This document shows positions 7,949 through 16,691 of a DNA stretch of 22,698 nt, piece after piece. How positions within the stretch are numbered: position 1 is the stretch's first letter; every line of letters begins with the position of its first letter. This DNA is from SG8-39 sp032125995 (GTDB lineage Bacteria > Pseudomonadota > Gammaproteobacteria > Burkholderiales > SG8-39): NCBI GenBank assembly GCA_032125995.1, contig JAQBBQ010000047.1:1-22698 (forward strand). Direction: 5' to 3'. Under the pieces are notes generated by a model. That model searched no databases and was not told where the DNA came from. It worked only from the letters and a program-made list of their open reading frames with translations. The position numbers were made by a program, and so were the translations under genes.

Positions 7949-10336
7949 GTGAGTAAATCCATCGTCGTGCGGATTCTGGGCGCGTTGCTGCTGCTCGTTT
8001 CGCTCGCGGCAAATTCTGCGGGCCTGGGTACTCTCCACGTCCTTTCCGCCTTGGGTCAGCCCTTGCGCGCGGAGATCGAAATCGTCGCGCTGAAGGGTGG
8101 CGAACAAGAGGCTCTGAGCGCCCGCCTCGCGTCGTCCGAAGCCTTCCGGCAGGCCGGCATCGCCTACGATCCCGCGTTGATCGGCATGAAGTTTTCGATC
8201 GAACGCCGGGACGGGAAGCCGATCATCCGTGTGGCGACCCGTGGCGCCGTGAACGAGCCATTCCTCCAGATGCTGATCGAGTTGGAGTGGAAAACCGGGC
8301 GCCTGGTGCGCGAATACACGATTCTGCTGGACCCGCCGACCTATATCCCGCCGCCACCCTCGAATGCGGTGATGGGGTCGACGACATCATCCGCAGCGGC
8401 GCCCGCCCCCGCCCCCGCGCCGGCACCGGCGCCGGCAGAGACGTCACCGGCGGCAGAGTCGGCGGCGCCGAGCGCCGAACCCACGCCGATGACCTCGGGC
8501 GTCGACTACGAAGTCGTCAAGGGCGATACGCTGGCCAAGATTGCACGTGAGCACATGCACGCTGGCGTGACGTTGAACCAGATGTTGATCGCGCTGTACC
8601 GGGCCAATCCCGACGCCTTTATCCGCGACAACATCAATCTGGTGCGTACGGGTCGCATTCTGAGGATTCCTGATCAAGGTTCGGTCGATGCGGTCGACCC
8701 CGGTGAAGCGAGGGAGGTCGTGCTTTCGCACATGGTCAGCTTTGGCGAGTACCGCAGGAAGATTGCGGCCGCTGCGCCGACCGCGTCCGGGTCCGACGGC
8801 GAGCGTGCGGTCGAGGGGCGGATTACGGCCACAGACGCGAAGCCGAAGGCCGCGGGTTCTGGCGATCAGCTGAAGCTTTCGCGTGCCGAAGGGTCCAAGG
8901 CCGGCGCACCGGGAACGTCAGGATCACCCGGCGCGACTGCGGCGCGCGGAGACGACCAGATCGCACGCGAACGTGCGCTGGATGAGGCGCGATCGCGGGT
9001 TGGCGATTTGGAAAAGAACGTCGGCGATCTCCAGAAGCTCCTAGAGATCAAGAATCAGCAGATTGCCGAGCTTGAAAAGAGCGCCGCGCAAGCGCAGCCC
9101 GCGCCGGCGGTAGCACCGGCTGCGAAACCTGCGGTCGTGGTGCCCAAGCCAGCGGTTGAAGCGCCGAAGCCTGCGCCGGCGCCCGCGACGCCCAAGCCCG
9201 CTGCAAAACCGAAGCCGGCCGCGAAGCCGCGACCGGCACCGCCAGCGCCTGCGCCGCAGCCGAGTCTGATCGACGAGTACCTCGGCGATCCGCTCATGCT
9301 CGGCGGGTTCGGCGCGGTGGTGCTGTTGCTCGTCGGGTACGGCGCTTATGCATGGCGGAATAAGAAGCGCGCGGCGCGCTCGCAGTTCAACGATGGGCTG
9401 CTGGGCGCGGCGGCGGGCGGTGCGGCAGGCCCGAGCGTTGCCGACGTGGGGGGCGCAACCGCCGGCGAAGAGGTTGATCCGCTTGCGGAGGCGGATGTGT
9501 ACATGGCCTACGGGCGCGATGCCCAGGCCGAGGAAATTTTGCGCGAAGCCCTGCAGAAGGATGCGAGCCGACCAATCGTTCACTCGAAGCTGCTTGAAAT
9601 TTACGCCAAACGGCGCGATACGAAGCAGTTCGAGGCCACTGCGCTCAAGATGAAGGGCTTGGTGAACGGCGAGGGGCCGGAGTGGGACAAGGCGATGGCG
9701 CTTGGGCGGTCGATCGACCCGGGCAATGGGCTGTACGGTCAGGGTGAAGCCGCCGCCCTAGCGCCTGAAGTTTTTGGCATGACCGAGGCGCTAGGGGTCG
9801 ACATTGACCTTAACGCGACTACGGAACTCGGTCAGATGCGGGCTGCGGCGCACGAAGTGACGCAGGCGCCAGCCGCGCCGTCGCTGGACTTTGACCTCGG
9901 CGGATCGACGACCGAGGCGCCTGTGGCGGGAGAACGAGCGGCCGCCGAGCCGAGCGGGCTTGATTTTGATCTCGGCGGAACGACGACCGAGGAGCCCGCG
10001 CCCGCCGCCCGAGCAGCGATGCCCGATACGACTGGCGGGCTCGATTTCGAATTGAACCTCGATATGGACGCTCCTGCGGAAAAAGCCGCGCCCGCTACGG
10101 ATGGAACCGATCTCTCCACGATCAGTCTCGATCTGGGCGGGACCGAGTCCGCTGGACCGAGCGCGGGCGGTGGCGACGCGAAATCGCAGGAAATCACGAC
10201 CAAACTCGACCTTGCCAAGGCCTACGAGGACATGGGCGACAAGGATGGTGCCCGGGAACTCCTCAACGAGGTCGTCAAAGAAGGCGACGCCGCGCAGCAG
10301 GCGCAGGCGCAGCAGATGCTCGCAAGCCTGGGATAA
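7949..10336 (+). CDS. fimV: FimV-family peptidoglycan-binding inner-membrane protein (polar hub / pilus assembly)
   Basis: FimV proteins bind peptidoglycan and act as polar hubs for type IV pili and other polar machines. This 795-residue copy has the complete plan. A signal peptide ends near residue 24 and is followed by the family start GLGTLHVLSALGQPLRAEIE. An Ala-Pro repeat comes next, then a LysM domain at about 185-241. A coiled coil follows at about 339-383 and a Pro/Ala/Lys linker after it. There is one membrane helix at about 448-470, then a cytoplasmic TPR-like region at about 509-600. An acidic linker holds repeated FDLGG(T/S)TTE motifs, and the FimV C-terminal helical domain is at about 749-795. 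The start is GTG 7949 with weak GGGTGG upstream. A nine-codon open frame at 7930-7956 overlaps this start. The 3' part is duplicated in inverted orientation at the right end of the window. Confidence 0.93.
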   Translation: MSKSIVVRILGALLLLVSLAANSAGLGTLHVLSALGQPLRAEIEIVALKGGEQEALSARLASSEAFRQAGIAYDPALIGMKFSIERRDGKPIIRVATRGAVNEPFLQMLIELEWKTGRLVREYTILLDPPTYIPPPPSNAVMGSTTSSAAAPAPAPAPAPAPAETSPAAESAAPSAEPTPMTSGVDYEVVKGDTLAKIAREHMHAGVTLNQMLIALYRANPDAFIRDNINLVRTGRILRIPDQGSVDAVDPGEAREVVLSHMVSFGEYRRKIAAAAPTASGSDGERAVEGRITATDAKPKAAGSGDQLKLSRAEGSKAGAPGTSGSPGATAARGDDQIARERALDEARSRVGDLEKNVGDLQKLLEIKNQQIAELEKSAAQAQPAPAVAPAAKPAVVVPKPAVEAPKPAPAPATPKPAAKPKPAAKPRPAPPAPAPQPSLIDEYLGDPLMLGGFGAVVLLLVGYGAYAWRNKKRAARSQFNDGLLGAAAGGAAGPSVADVGGATAGEEVDPLAEADVYMAYGRDAQAEEILREALQKDASRPIVHSKLLEIYAKRRDTKQFEATALKMKGLVNGEGPEWDKAMALGRSIDPGNGLYGQGEAAALAPEVFGMTEALGVDIDLNATTELGQMRAAAHEVTQAPAAPSLDFDLGGSTTEAPVAGERAAAEPSGLDFDLGGTTTEEPAPAARAAMPDTTGGLDFELNLDMDAPAEKAAPATDGTDLSTISLDLGGTESAGPSAGGGDAKSQEITTKLDLAKAYEDMGDKDGARELLNEVVKEGDAAQQAQAQQMLASLG
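9599..9740 (+). repeat. Inverted repeat, fimV copy (pairs with 22557-22698)
   Basis: These 142 bases inside fimV encode the end of the TPR-like region. They match the reverse complement of 22557-22698 at 141 positions. The first 119 (9599-9717) are identical, and the only difference in the block is at 9718. The repeat may extend further left in fimV, but its partner runs off the window. Confidence 0.95.
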
Positions 10337-10368
10337 TCCCGGCGACGCATCCTGACGGTCACGGTGGT

Positions 10369-10401
10369 GGTGCCCGCGCGCCGGGCCGTGGCGCACCTTT
10401 T
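10369..10401 (+). terminator. Weak terminator- or attenuator-like hairpin between fimV and truA
   Basis: GGTGC (10369-10373) can pair with GCACC (10393-10397), which is followed by TTTT (10398-10401). A competing inner hairpin GCCCG/CGGGC lies at 10372-10386. The long loop and short T run make this a weak candidate. It could reduce read-through into truA rather than stop it. Confidence 0.25.
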
Positions 10402-10406
10402 CCGAC

Positions 10407-11204
10407 ATGAGAATCGCGCTCGGGGTCGAGTACGACGGAAGCCGTTTCCTCGGGTGGCAGACGCAACCCGGTGGGGACACGGTGCAGGACGTCGTCCAGG
10501 ATGCCCTGTCGGTGATCGCGGATGCGCCCATTTCAATTACGGCCGCGGGACGCACCGACCGTGGGGTGCATGCGCTCGAGCAGGTCGTGCATTTCGACGT
10601 CGAGGTTTCGCGTCCGCTCACGGCCTGGGTGCGCGGTGTAAACGCACTGCTGCCGCCGTCCGTCGCGATTCTCTGGGCGACCCCCGTCGACGAACGCTTT
10701 CACGCGCGCTATAGCGCGCAGGCGCGGACCTATCGCTACCTGCTCATTAACCGGCCGGTGCGGCCGGCGCTCGCGGCGGGACGCATGGGGTGGTTCCATG
10801 CCCCGCTCGATCTTGACGCCATGCGCGCGGCGGCCCAATGGCTCGTGGGGGAGCATGATTTTTCCGCCTTCCGCTCGTCAGAATGTCAGGCCCGTTCGCC
10901 GGTGCGTCGCTTGACGACCCTGGACATCGGGCGTCACGCTGACCGCATCGATTTCGTCGTGCGGGCGAATGCCTTTCTGCACCACATGGTTCGAAATCTT
11001 GTGGGGGCGCTGGTGTACGTCGGCAGCGGCCGCTATCCGCCGCACTGGCTGAGTGAACTGGTCGCCTCGCGCGACCGGACGCGGGCTGCACCGACCTTCG
11101 GCGCCGAAGGGCTTTACCTCGAAACGATCGAGTACGAGGCGCATTGGAATCTGCCGCAGACGCAGACGCAGATCGACGCGAACGTTCTTGCGCTAGGCGT
11201 TTGA
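10407..11204 (+). CDS. truA: tRNA pseudouridine(38-40) synthase
   Basis: TruA isomerises uridines 38-40 in the anticodon arm of many tRNAs to pseudouridine. The 265-residue protein begins MRIALGVEYDGSRFLGWQ. It has the catalytic aspartate Asp51 in AAGRTDRGVHA and the later conserved segments FHARYSAQARTYRYLL and NAFLHHMVRNLVGAL. Length is normal. It sits 70 bp after fimV and 3 bp before trpF, an order conserved in Betaproteobacteria and Pseudomonas. It is probably cotranscribed with the trp genes. Confidence 0.97.
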   Translation: MRIALGVEYDGSRFLGWQTQPGGDTVQDVVQDALSVIADAPISITAAGRTDRGVHALEQVVHFDVEVSRPLTAWVRGVNALLPPSVAILWATPVDERFHARYSAQARTYRYLLINRPVRPALAAGRMGWFHAPLDLDAMRAAAQWLVGEHDFSAFRSSECQARSPVRRLTTLDIGRHADRIDFVVRANAFLHHMVRNLVGALVYVGSGRYPPHWLSELVASRDRTRAAPTFGAEGLYLETIEYEAHWNLPQTQTQIDANVLALGV

Positions 11205-11207
11205 GCC

Positions 11208-11828
11208 GTGCGCGTACGGGTGAAAATCTGCGGAATCACCCGTGTCGAAGACGCCCAGGCAGCCTCGCGCGCGGGCGCGGATGCGATCGGTCTGGTGTTC
11301 TATGCGCGGAGCCCGCGCTGTCTGTCGCTCGCGCAGGCGCGCCGCGTGCGCAAGGTGTTACCGCCGTTTGTCTCTGCGGTCGCCCTGTTCGTGAATCCCG
11401 CGCGTGAGGAGGTCGAGCGCGTACTGGCCGACGTGCGCCCCGACGCACTACAGTTCCACGGTGAGGAAGATCCGGCGTTCTGTGCACAGTTCGGCGTGCC
11501 CTACGTCAAGGCCTGCCGGGTGCGAGAGGGTACTGATTTGCAAGAATATTTTCGCCCGTACGCCGATGCGCAGGGGTGGCTGGTCGACGCCTATGTCGAG
11601 GCCTACGGTGGGGTGGGCGCACGGTTCGACTGGCGCCTCGTGCCCCCGGTCCGTGAGCGGCCCCTGATACTCTCCGGCGGCCTGACAATTAGCAACGTCG
11701 GCGAGGCACTTCGGTTGGTCAAGCCCTGGGCGGTCGACGTGTCCAGCGGCGTCGAGGTTGCCAAGGGCATCAAGGTCGCCGCACTGATCGAAGCCTTTAT
11801 CGCAGAGGTAAAGAATGCAGCTGTATGA
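11208..11828 (+). CDS. trpF: Phosphoribosylanthranilate isomerase
   Basis: TrpF converts N-(5'-phosphoribosyl)anthranilate to the carboxyphenylamino-deoxyribulose phosphate in tryptophan synthesis. The 206-residue (beta/alpha)8 barrel has the catalytic cysteine Cys8 in VKICGITR and the catalytic aspartate Asp127 in GWLVDAYVEAYGG. The phosphate-binding loop is at LSGGLTISNV. The start is GTG 11208, three bases after the truA stop, with TAGGCG upstream. Its 3' end overlaps the start of trpB by 14 bases, which suggests coupled translation. It is a free-standing TrpF, not fused to TrpC as in E. coli. Confidence 0.97.
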   Translation: MRVRVKICGITRVEDAQAASRAGADAIGLVFYARSPRCLSLAQARRVRKVLPPFVSAVALFVNPAREEVERVLADVRPDALQFHGEEDPAFCAQFGVPYVKACRVREGTDLQEYFRPYADAQGWLVDAYVEAYGGVGARFDWRLVPPVRERPLILSGGLTISNVGEALRLVKPWAVDVSSGVEVAKGIKVAALIEAFIAEVKNAAV

Positions 11829-13014
11829 CCTGCCCGATGCACGCGGGCATTTCGGACCCTACGGGGGCGTGTTCGTCGCCGAGACGCTCTCGCAGGCGCT
11901 CGACGAATTGAAGGCGGCGTACGACGCCTGCCGCGCGGACCCGGCTTTCCAAGACGAACTTCGCTACGAATTGAAGCATTACGTCGGGCGGCCAAGCCCG
12001 ATCTACCATGCCAAGCAGCTGTCCGAACGCTTGGGTGGCGCGCAGATCTACCTGAAGCGCGAAGACCTGAATCACACCGGCGCCCACAAGATCAACAACA
12101 CGGTCGGTCAGGCAATGGTCGCCCGCCGCATGGGCAAGCGGCGCGTCATCGCGGAAACCGGAGCCGGCATGCACGGCGTCGCCGCCGCGACCGTCGCCGC
12201 ACGTTACGGCATGGAATGCGTCGTCTACATGGGTGCCGAGGATATCGATCGCCAAGTGCAAAACGTCTACCGCATGAAATTGCTGGGCGCGAGCGTGGTT
12301 CCGGTCGAGTCGGGTTCGAAGACGTTGAAGGACGCGCTCAACGAGGCCATGCGCGACTGGGTGACGAATGTCGAGAGCACGTTTTACATCATTGGAACCG
12401 TCGCCGGTCCGCATCCCTATCCGATGATGGTGCGCGACTTCCAGGCGGTGATCGGCGACGAGTGTCTTGAGCAGATGCCGGAGCTGACCGGCCGGCATCC
12501 CGATGTCGTCATTGCCTGCGTCGGCGGCGGGTCGAACGCAATGGGAATCTTCTACCCCTATATCGGCATCGACGGCGTCCGCCTGGTCGGTGTGGAGGCG
12601 GCAGGCGAAGGGCTTGCGACCGGCAAGCATGCGGCATCGTTGTGTGCCGGGCGGCCTGGCGTGCTGCACGGCAACCGCACCTATCTGCTGCAGGACGCGA
12701 ACGGCCAGATCACCGAAACCCACTCGGTGTCGGCCGGGCTGGATTACCCCGGCGTGGGACCCGAGCACGCCTGGCTCAAGGACGCCGGCCGCGCCGAGTA
12801 CGTGGCGGTGACCGACGAAGACGCGCTGCGTGCGTTTAGCGATCTCTGCCGTCTGGAGGGCATTATCCCGGCGCTCGAGTCGAGCCACGCGCTCGCTTAC
12901 GCCGCGCAGATCGCGCCGACGATGACGCGCGACGCCGCGCTGCTGGTGAATCTGTCCGGGCGCGGGGACAAGGACATGCATACGGTCGCCCAGCGCTCAG
13001 GCATCGTGCTCTGA
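11815..13014 (+). CDS. trpB: Tryptophan synthase beta chain
   Basis: TrpB condenses indole with serine to make tryptophan, using pyridoxal phosphate. The 399-residue protein starts MQLYDLPDARGHFGPYGGVF. The PLP lysine is Lys92 in NHTGAHKINNT, the catalytic glutamate is Glu114 in AETGAG and the phosphate loop GGGSN is at 237-241. The ATG is inside the end of trpF (14-bp overlap), preceded by AGAGGTAAAG. trpA follows after 2 bases, so the two subunits are likely made in equal amounts. The opposite-strand open frame of similar length is a shadow of this high-GC gene. Confidence 0.98.
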   Translation: MQLYDLPDARGHFGPYGGVFVAETLSQALDELKAAYDACRADPAFQDELRYELKHYVGRPSPIYHAKQLSERLGGAQIYLKREDLNHTGAHKINNTVGQAMVARRMGKRRVIAETGAGMHGVAAATVAARYGMECVVYMGAEDIDRQVQNVYRMKLLGASVVPVESGSKTLKDALNEAMRDWVTNVESTFYIIGTVAGPHPYPMMVRDFQAVIGDECLEQMPELTGRHPDVVIACVGGGSNAMGIFYPYIGIDGVRLVGVEAAGEGLATGKHAASLCAGRPGVLHGNRTYLLQDANGQITETHSVSAGLDYPGVGPEHAWLKDAGRAEYVAVTDEDALRAFSDLCRLEGIIPALESSHALAYAAQIAPTMTRDAALLVNLSGRGDKDMHTVAQRSGIVL

Positions 13015-13016
13015 CG

Positions 13017-13814
13017 ATGTCGCGTATCGCGCAGTGCTTCGAGACCCTGCGTGCACAGGCACGCAAGGCGCTTATCCCATACATCACGGCGGGTGATCCG
13101 TCACCCGCGCTGACGGTGGCCCTGCTGCACGCGCTGGTCGAGGCCGGGGCCGACATACTCGAGCTCGGCGTGCCGTTCTCTGACCCGATGGCCGACGGTC
13201 CGGTGATCCAGCGCTCCGGCGAGCGCGCGCTAAAGCTCGGTGTCGGCCTGCGCGACGTGCTCGAGATGGTGCGCGAGTTTCGACGCAGCGACGATGCAAC
13301 GCCGCTGGTGCTGATGGGCTATGCGAACCCGATCGAGGCGCTGGGGCCGGACCGATTCATCGCCCAAGCCGCCGCAGTCGGCGTAGACGGCGTGATCGTG
13401 GTGGACTATCCGCCGCAAGAGTGCGCCGCGTTTGCCGAGGCGGCGAAGCGCAGCGGCATCGATCCGATCTTCCTGCTGGCTCCGACCTCGACGCAGAAGC
13501 GCATCGAGGAGGTCGCGCGCATCGGTAGCGGCTACCTCTACTACGTGTCGCTCAAGGGCGTGACGGGTGCCGGGCATCTCGACTTGGACGAAGTGGCCGC
13601 GCGTGTCCCGGCGATCCGTGCCGCTACCGGTCTGCCGATCGGTGTCGGATTCGGCATACGCGACGCGGAGTCGGCGCGCCAGGTTGCCCGCAGCGCGGAT
13701 GCGGTGGTGATCGGCAGCCGGATCATTCAGGAAATCGAGGCGGCGGGTCCCGACCATGCGGTCGCGCGTGTCAAGGCGCTGCTCGCGCCGATTCGGGCGG
13801 CCCTCGATGCGTAG
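13017..13814 (+). CDS. trpA: Tryptophan synthase alpha chain
   Basis: TrpA cleaves indole-3-glycerol phosphate to indole, which is channelled to TrpB, and glyceraldehyde 3-phosphate. The 265-residue protein has the catalytic acids Glu49 and Asp60 in the segment DILELGVPFSDPMADGP. It also has the loop YVSLKGVTGAG and the phosphate-binding GVGFGIRD. It starts two bases after trpB. The 36-bp gap to accD contains a duplicated CACGAGGCG and a good ribosome-binding site for accD. No trp attenuator or leader peptide was seen anywhere in this block. Confidence 0.98.
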   Translation: MSRIAQCFETLRAQARKALIPYITAGDPSPALTVALLHALVEAGADILELGVPFSDPMADGPVIQRSGERALKLGVGLRDVLEMVREFRRSDDATPLVLMGYANPIEALGPDRFIAQAAAVGVDGVIVVDYPPQECAAFAEAAKRSGIDPIFLLAPTSTQKRIEEVARIGSGYLYYVSLKGVTGAGHLDLDEVAARVPAIRAATGLPIGVGFGIRDAESARQVARSADAVVIGSRIIQEIEAAGPDHAVARVKALLAPIRAALDA

Positions 13815-13850
13815 CACGAGGCGCACGAGGCGCGGCAAGGGGAAGCGACG

Positions 13851-14723
13851 ATGAGTTGGCTGCAAAAGCTGCTACCGCCGAAGATCCAGCGCAGCGCGGG
13901 TGGCGCGCGCAAAACCGTTCCCGAGGGGCTGTGGACGAAGTGCCCGTCCTGCGACGCCGTGCTCTATGGCACCGATCTCGAGCGCAACCTGAATGTCTGT
14001 CCAAAGTGCGGGCACCATGAGCGCCTTGGTGCACGTGAACGCATCGATGCCTTACTCGATGCCGACGGTCGATTCGAGATCGGCGACGACGTTCAGCCGG
14101 TCGACAGCCTGAAGTTCAGGGATTCGCGGCGCTATTCGGAGCGGCTTGCCGAGGCGCAGCAGCAGACCGGTGAGAGCGACGCGCTGGTCGTGATGCAGGG
14201 CGCGATGCGCTCGATCGGCGTGGTCTGTGCGGCGTTCGAGTTCGAATTCATGGGCGGATCGATGGGCTCGGTCGTCGGCGAACGGTTTGTGCGTGGCGTA
14301 CATGTCGCCATCGAGCAGAAACTGCCCTTCGTCTGCGTGACGGCGTCGGGCGGGGCGCGCATGCAAGAGGGGCTGTTTTCGCTCGTGCAGATGGCCAAGA
14401 CCACGGCGGCGCTGGCGGATCTCGCCGAGCGCCGGCTGCCCTTCATCTCGGTGCTCTCGGATCCGACGATGGGCGGTGTGTCAGCCAGCTTCGCGATGCT
14501 CGGCGATATCGTGATCGCCGAGCCGAAGGCGTTGATCGGATTCGCCGGTCCACGGGTCATTGAGCAGACCGTGCGGCAGAAGCTTCCGGACGGCTTCCAG
14601 CGGTCCGAGTTCCTGCTTGAAAAGGGCGCGATCGACCTGATTGTCGACCGTCGTCAGCTGCGCGATCGCCTGGCGACGCTGCTGGCGATGCTGCAGGACC
14701 TGCCGGCCGAGCAGGGCGCCTAG
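13851..14723 (+). CDS. accD: Acetyl-CoA carboxylase carboxyltransferase subunit beta
   Basis: AccD is the zinc-containing beta half of the carboxyltransferase that makes malonyl-CoA with AccA, the first committed step of fatty-acid synthesis. The 290-residue protein has the N-terminal C4 zinc ribbon with Cys31, Cys34, Cys50 and Cys53 (CPSCD, CPKCG). The crotonase-fold body has FMGGSMGSVVGE, TASGGARMQEG and GGVSASFAMLGD. The Shine-Dalgarno AAGGGGAAG lies just before ATG 13851. In Betaproteobacteria accD commonly follows trpA and precedes folC, as here. It is an essential gene in most bacteria. Confidence 0.98.
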   Translation: MSWLQKLLPPKIQRSAGGARKTVPEGLWTKCPSCDAVLYGTDLERNLNVCPKCGHHERLGARERIDALLDADGRFEIGDDVQPVDSLKFRDSRRYSERLAEAQQQTGESDALVVMQGAMRSIGVVCAAFEFEFMGGSMGSVVGERFVRGVHVAIEQKLPFVCVTASGGARMQEGLFSLVQMAKTTAALADLAERRLPFISVLSDPTMGGVSASFAMLGDIVIAEPKALIGFAGPRVIEQTVRQKLPDGFQRSEFLLEKGAIDLIVDRRQLRDRLATLLAMLQDLPAEQGA

Positions 14724-14742
14724 GCGAAGCGCCGGGTCCGCC

Positions 14743-16035
14743 TTGGCGACCGCGCGGACGCTCGCCGAATGGCTGGAGTTTGTCCAGCGACAACACCCGG
14801 CGAGCGTCGCGCTCGGCCTCGATCGCGTCGGCGTCGTGCGTCGGCGCCTGGACCTCGGGTTTGCGTGCACTGTCATCACCATCGGCGGAACCAACGGCAA
14901 GGGGTCGACCTGCGCCATGCTCGAGGCGATTCTGCGCGCGGCCGGGTACCGAGTTGGCCTCTACCTTTCGCCGCACGTCGTGCGCTACAACGAACGCATC
15001 CGGATTGGCGGTGAGGACGCCACCGACGCGGCGCTGTGTGAGGCGTTCACGGTGGTGGAACGCGCGCGTGGCGAGGTTCCGCTCACCTATTTCGAGTTCG
15101 GTACACTGGCTGCGGCCTGGCTCATTTCCCGCTCCCAGCCGGAGGTTGTGGTGCTCGAAGTTGGGCTTGGAGGCCGGCTCGATGCCGTCAATCTATTCGA
15201 CGCAGATTGCGCTGTGTTGACGGCCATCGACCTCGATCACATGGATTTTCTGGGCGCGACACGCGAGGCGATCGGCTATGAGAAGGCCGGAATTCTGCGC
15301 CCTGGACGCCCCGCTGTTGTCGGCGATTCCGATCCGCCCGCGAGCGTGATCGCGCATGCCGCAACCATCGGCGCGCGGGTGCTGCAACTCGGGCGCGACT
15401 TCGGCTTTGCCGCAGAGCCCGCGCAATGGCGGTATTGGGGGCCTGAGAGCAGACGCGCGGGCCTCGCCTATCCCACGCTGCGCGGCGCGGTTCAGCTCGG
15501 CAACGCCGCGACCGCACTGTGTGCGCTCGACATGCTGCGCGAGCGGCTGCCCGTCACGATGCAGGCGGTGCGCCGCGGTCTGGCACGGGTCCGGCTGCCG
15601 GGCCGCTTCCAGATGCTGCCTGGACGACCGTCGATTATTCTCGACGTTGCGCACAATCCGCAGGCGGCACGGGTGCTCGCCCGGAACCTTGGCGCGGCCG
15701 GCTATGCGCCGGAGACGATCGGGGTCCTTGGCATGCTGGCGGACAAGGACCTGGTCGGCGTGGTCGATGCACTGATGAACTGCGTAACGCGTTGGCATGT
15801 GGCGACGCTGCCCGGACCGCGCGGCGCGAGCGCGGCGCAACTGGAGGACGCGCTACGGCGTGCCGCGGTCGCCGCGCCCGTCCACGCGTATTCGAATCCG
15901 ACCGACGCGTTCATCGCTGCGCGCGAAACGGCGGGCGACGATGATAGAATCGTCGTGTTTGGTTCTTTTCTGACTGTCGGCGAGATAGCAGCCCATCTCG
16001 AGACGACGCGGCGCCGTTCTTCGATCGATGGCTGA
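14743..16035 (+). CDS. folC: Bifunctional folylpolyglutamate synthase / dihydrofolate synthase
   Basis: FolC adds glutamate to dihydropteroate and then further glutamates to folates, with ATP, in the cytoplasm. The P-loop GGTNGKGS is at residues 48-55, followed by YLSPHVVRYNERIRIGG, the FEFGTLAAAW segment and the DLDHMDFLG motif. The Mur-ligase C-terminal motif LDVAHNPQAA is present. The frame is open upstream to 14641, but that part lies within accD. TTG 14743 is the best start and gives 430 residues (ATARTLAEWLEFVQ), the usual family size. No strong ribosome-binding site is seen before it. The 3' end overlaps the SPOR gene by 8 bases. Confidence 0.95.
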   Translation: MATARTLAEWLEFVQRQHPASVALGLDRVGVVRRRLDLGFACTVITIGGTNGKGSTCAMLEAILRAAGYRVGLYLSPHVVRYNERIRIGGEDATDAALCEAFTVVERARGEVPLTYFEFGTLAAAWLISRSQPEVVVLEVGLGGRLDAVNLFDADCAVLTAIDLDHMDFLGATREAIGYEKAGILRPGRPAVVGDSDPPASVIAHAATIGARVLQLGRDFGFAAEPAQWRYWGPESRRAGLAYPTLRGAVQLGNAATALCALDMLRERLPVTMQAVRRGLARVRLPGRFQMLPGRPSIILDVAHNPQAARVLARNLGAAGYAPETIGVLGMLADKDLVGVVDALMNCVTRWHVATLPGPRGASAAQLEDALRRAAVAAPVHAYSNPTDAFIAARETAGDDDRIVVFGSFLTVGEIAAHLETTRRRSSIDG

Positions 16036-16684
16036 AGCTCTAGACGTCAACACACTGAAGCGTCGCAGCCGGCGGCGGCTGGTGGGCGCGGTCGCCCTCG
16101 TGCTGCTCGCGGTGATCGTGCTGCCAATGGTGTTCGATACCGAGCCGCGCCAGACCGCGCCACCAGTGAGCGTGCGCATTCCGAGCGAGGATGCTGCGAC
16201 ATTTTCACCGCAGCTAGCGCCGCCGCCGCCGAACGCGGCAGTGATGCTCCGCGCCCCGTCTGCGAGGCCAGTGGTACCCGAGGCGCCGGCCGCAGGTACG
16301 CCTGCGCCGTCGAGCGCCAAGCCGACGCCAAAACCGGAATCCGCGACCGCGCGCCCGAAGCCGACGGCGCCGGCCAAGCGCGCCGAGGCGAAGCCTGCGA
16401 CGCAGGGCGAACGCACGGAGCGCGCGCGTGCGGAAGCGGCACTCAAAGACGCCGCGTTTGTTGTCCCCGTCGCTGCGCTGGCCAATGCCGACAAAGTGAA
16501 GCAGCTGATCGCCCGCCTGGCGGCGGCGAAAATGCCGTACTACACCGAATCGATCGCGACCGCGCAAGGAACCGTTACGCGGGTGCGCGCCGGGCCGTTT
16601 GCCGATCGTGCGGCGGCCGAAAAGGCGCTTGAAAAGCTCAAAGGCATGGGCCTAAAGCCGGGCAAAGTCTTCGAAAGGTCATGA
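16028..16684 (+). CDS. SPOR-domain inner-membrane protein (DedD-like)
   Basis: The 218-residue protein has a short basic cytoplasmic N-terminus (LKRRSRRR), one membrane helix at about residues 18-36, and a long Pro/Ala/Lys-rich periplasmic linker. A C-terminal SPOR domain from about residue 144 holds FVVPVAALANADKVKQL and VRAGPFADRAAAEKAL. SPOR domains bind glycan strands stripped of stem peptides at the division septum. The position between folC and cvpA is that of dedD in E. coli and its relatives, so DedD-like is the likely role, a non-essential division protein. It starts inside the end of folC by 8 bases. Confidence 0.9.
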   Translation: MAEALDVNTLKRRSRRRLVGAVALVLLAVIVLPMVFDTEPRQTAPPVSVRIPSEDAATFSPQLAPPPPNAAVMLRAPSARPVVPEAPAAGTPAPSSAKPTPKPESATARPKPTAPAKRAEAKPATQGERTERARAEAALKDAAFVVPVAALANADKVKQLIARLAAAKMPYYTESIATAQGTVTRVRAGPFADRAAAEKALEKLKGMGLKPGKVFERS

Positions 16685-16691
16685 TCGCGGG

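Noticed and set aside
8401..8440. Short GC-rich tandem repeat in fimV
   Set aside because: It encodes an Ala-Pro run in the linker before the LysM domain, ordinary low complexity for FimV. It is not a CRISPR or mobile-element feature.
11797..12981. 394-residue open frame on the minus strand opposite trpB
   Set aside because: It mirrors the trpB codons and has no recognisable motif. TrpB on the + strand has all catalytic residues.
14641..14742. Longer FolC start upstream of 14743
   Set aside because: The extension lies inside the accD coding region and reads as Arg/Cys-rich shadow sequence. TTG 14743 gives the family length.
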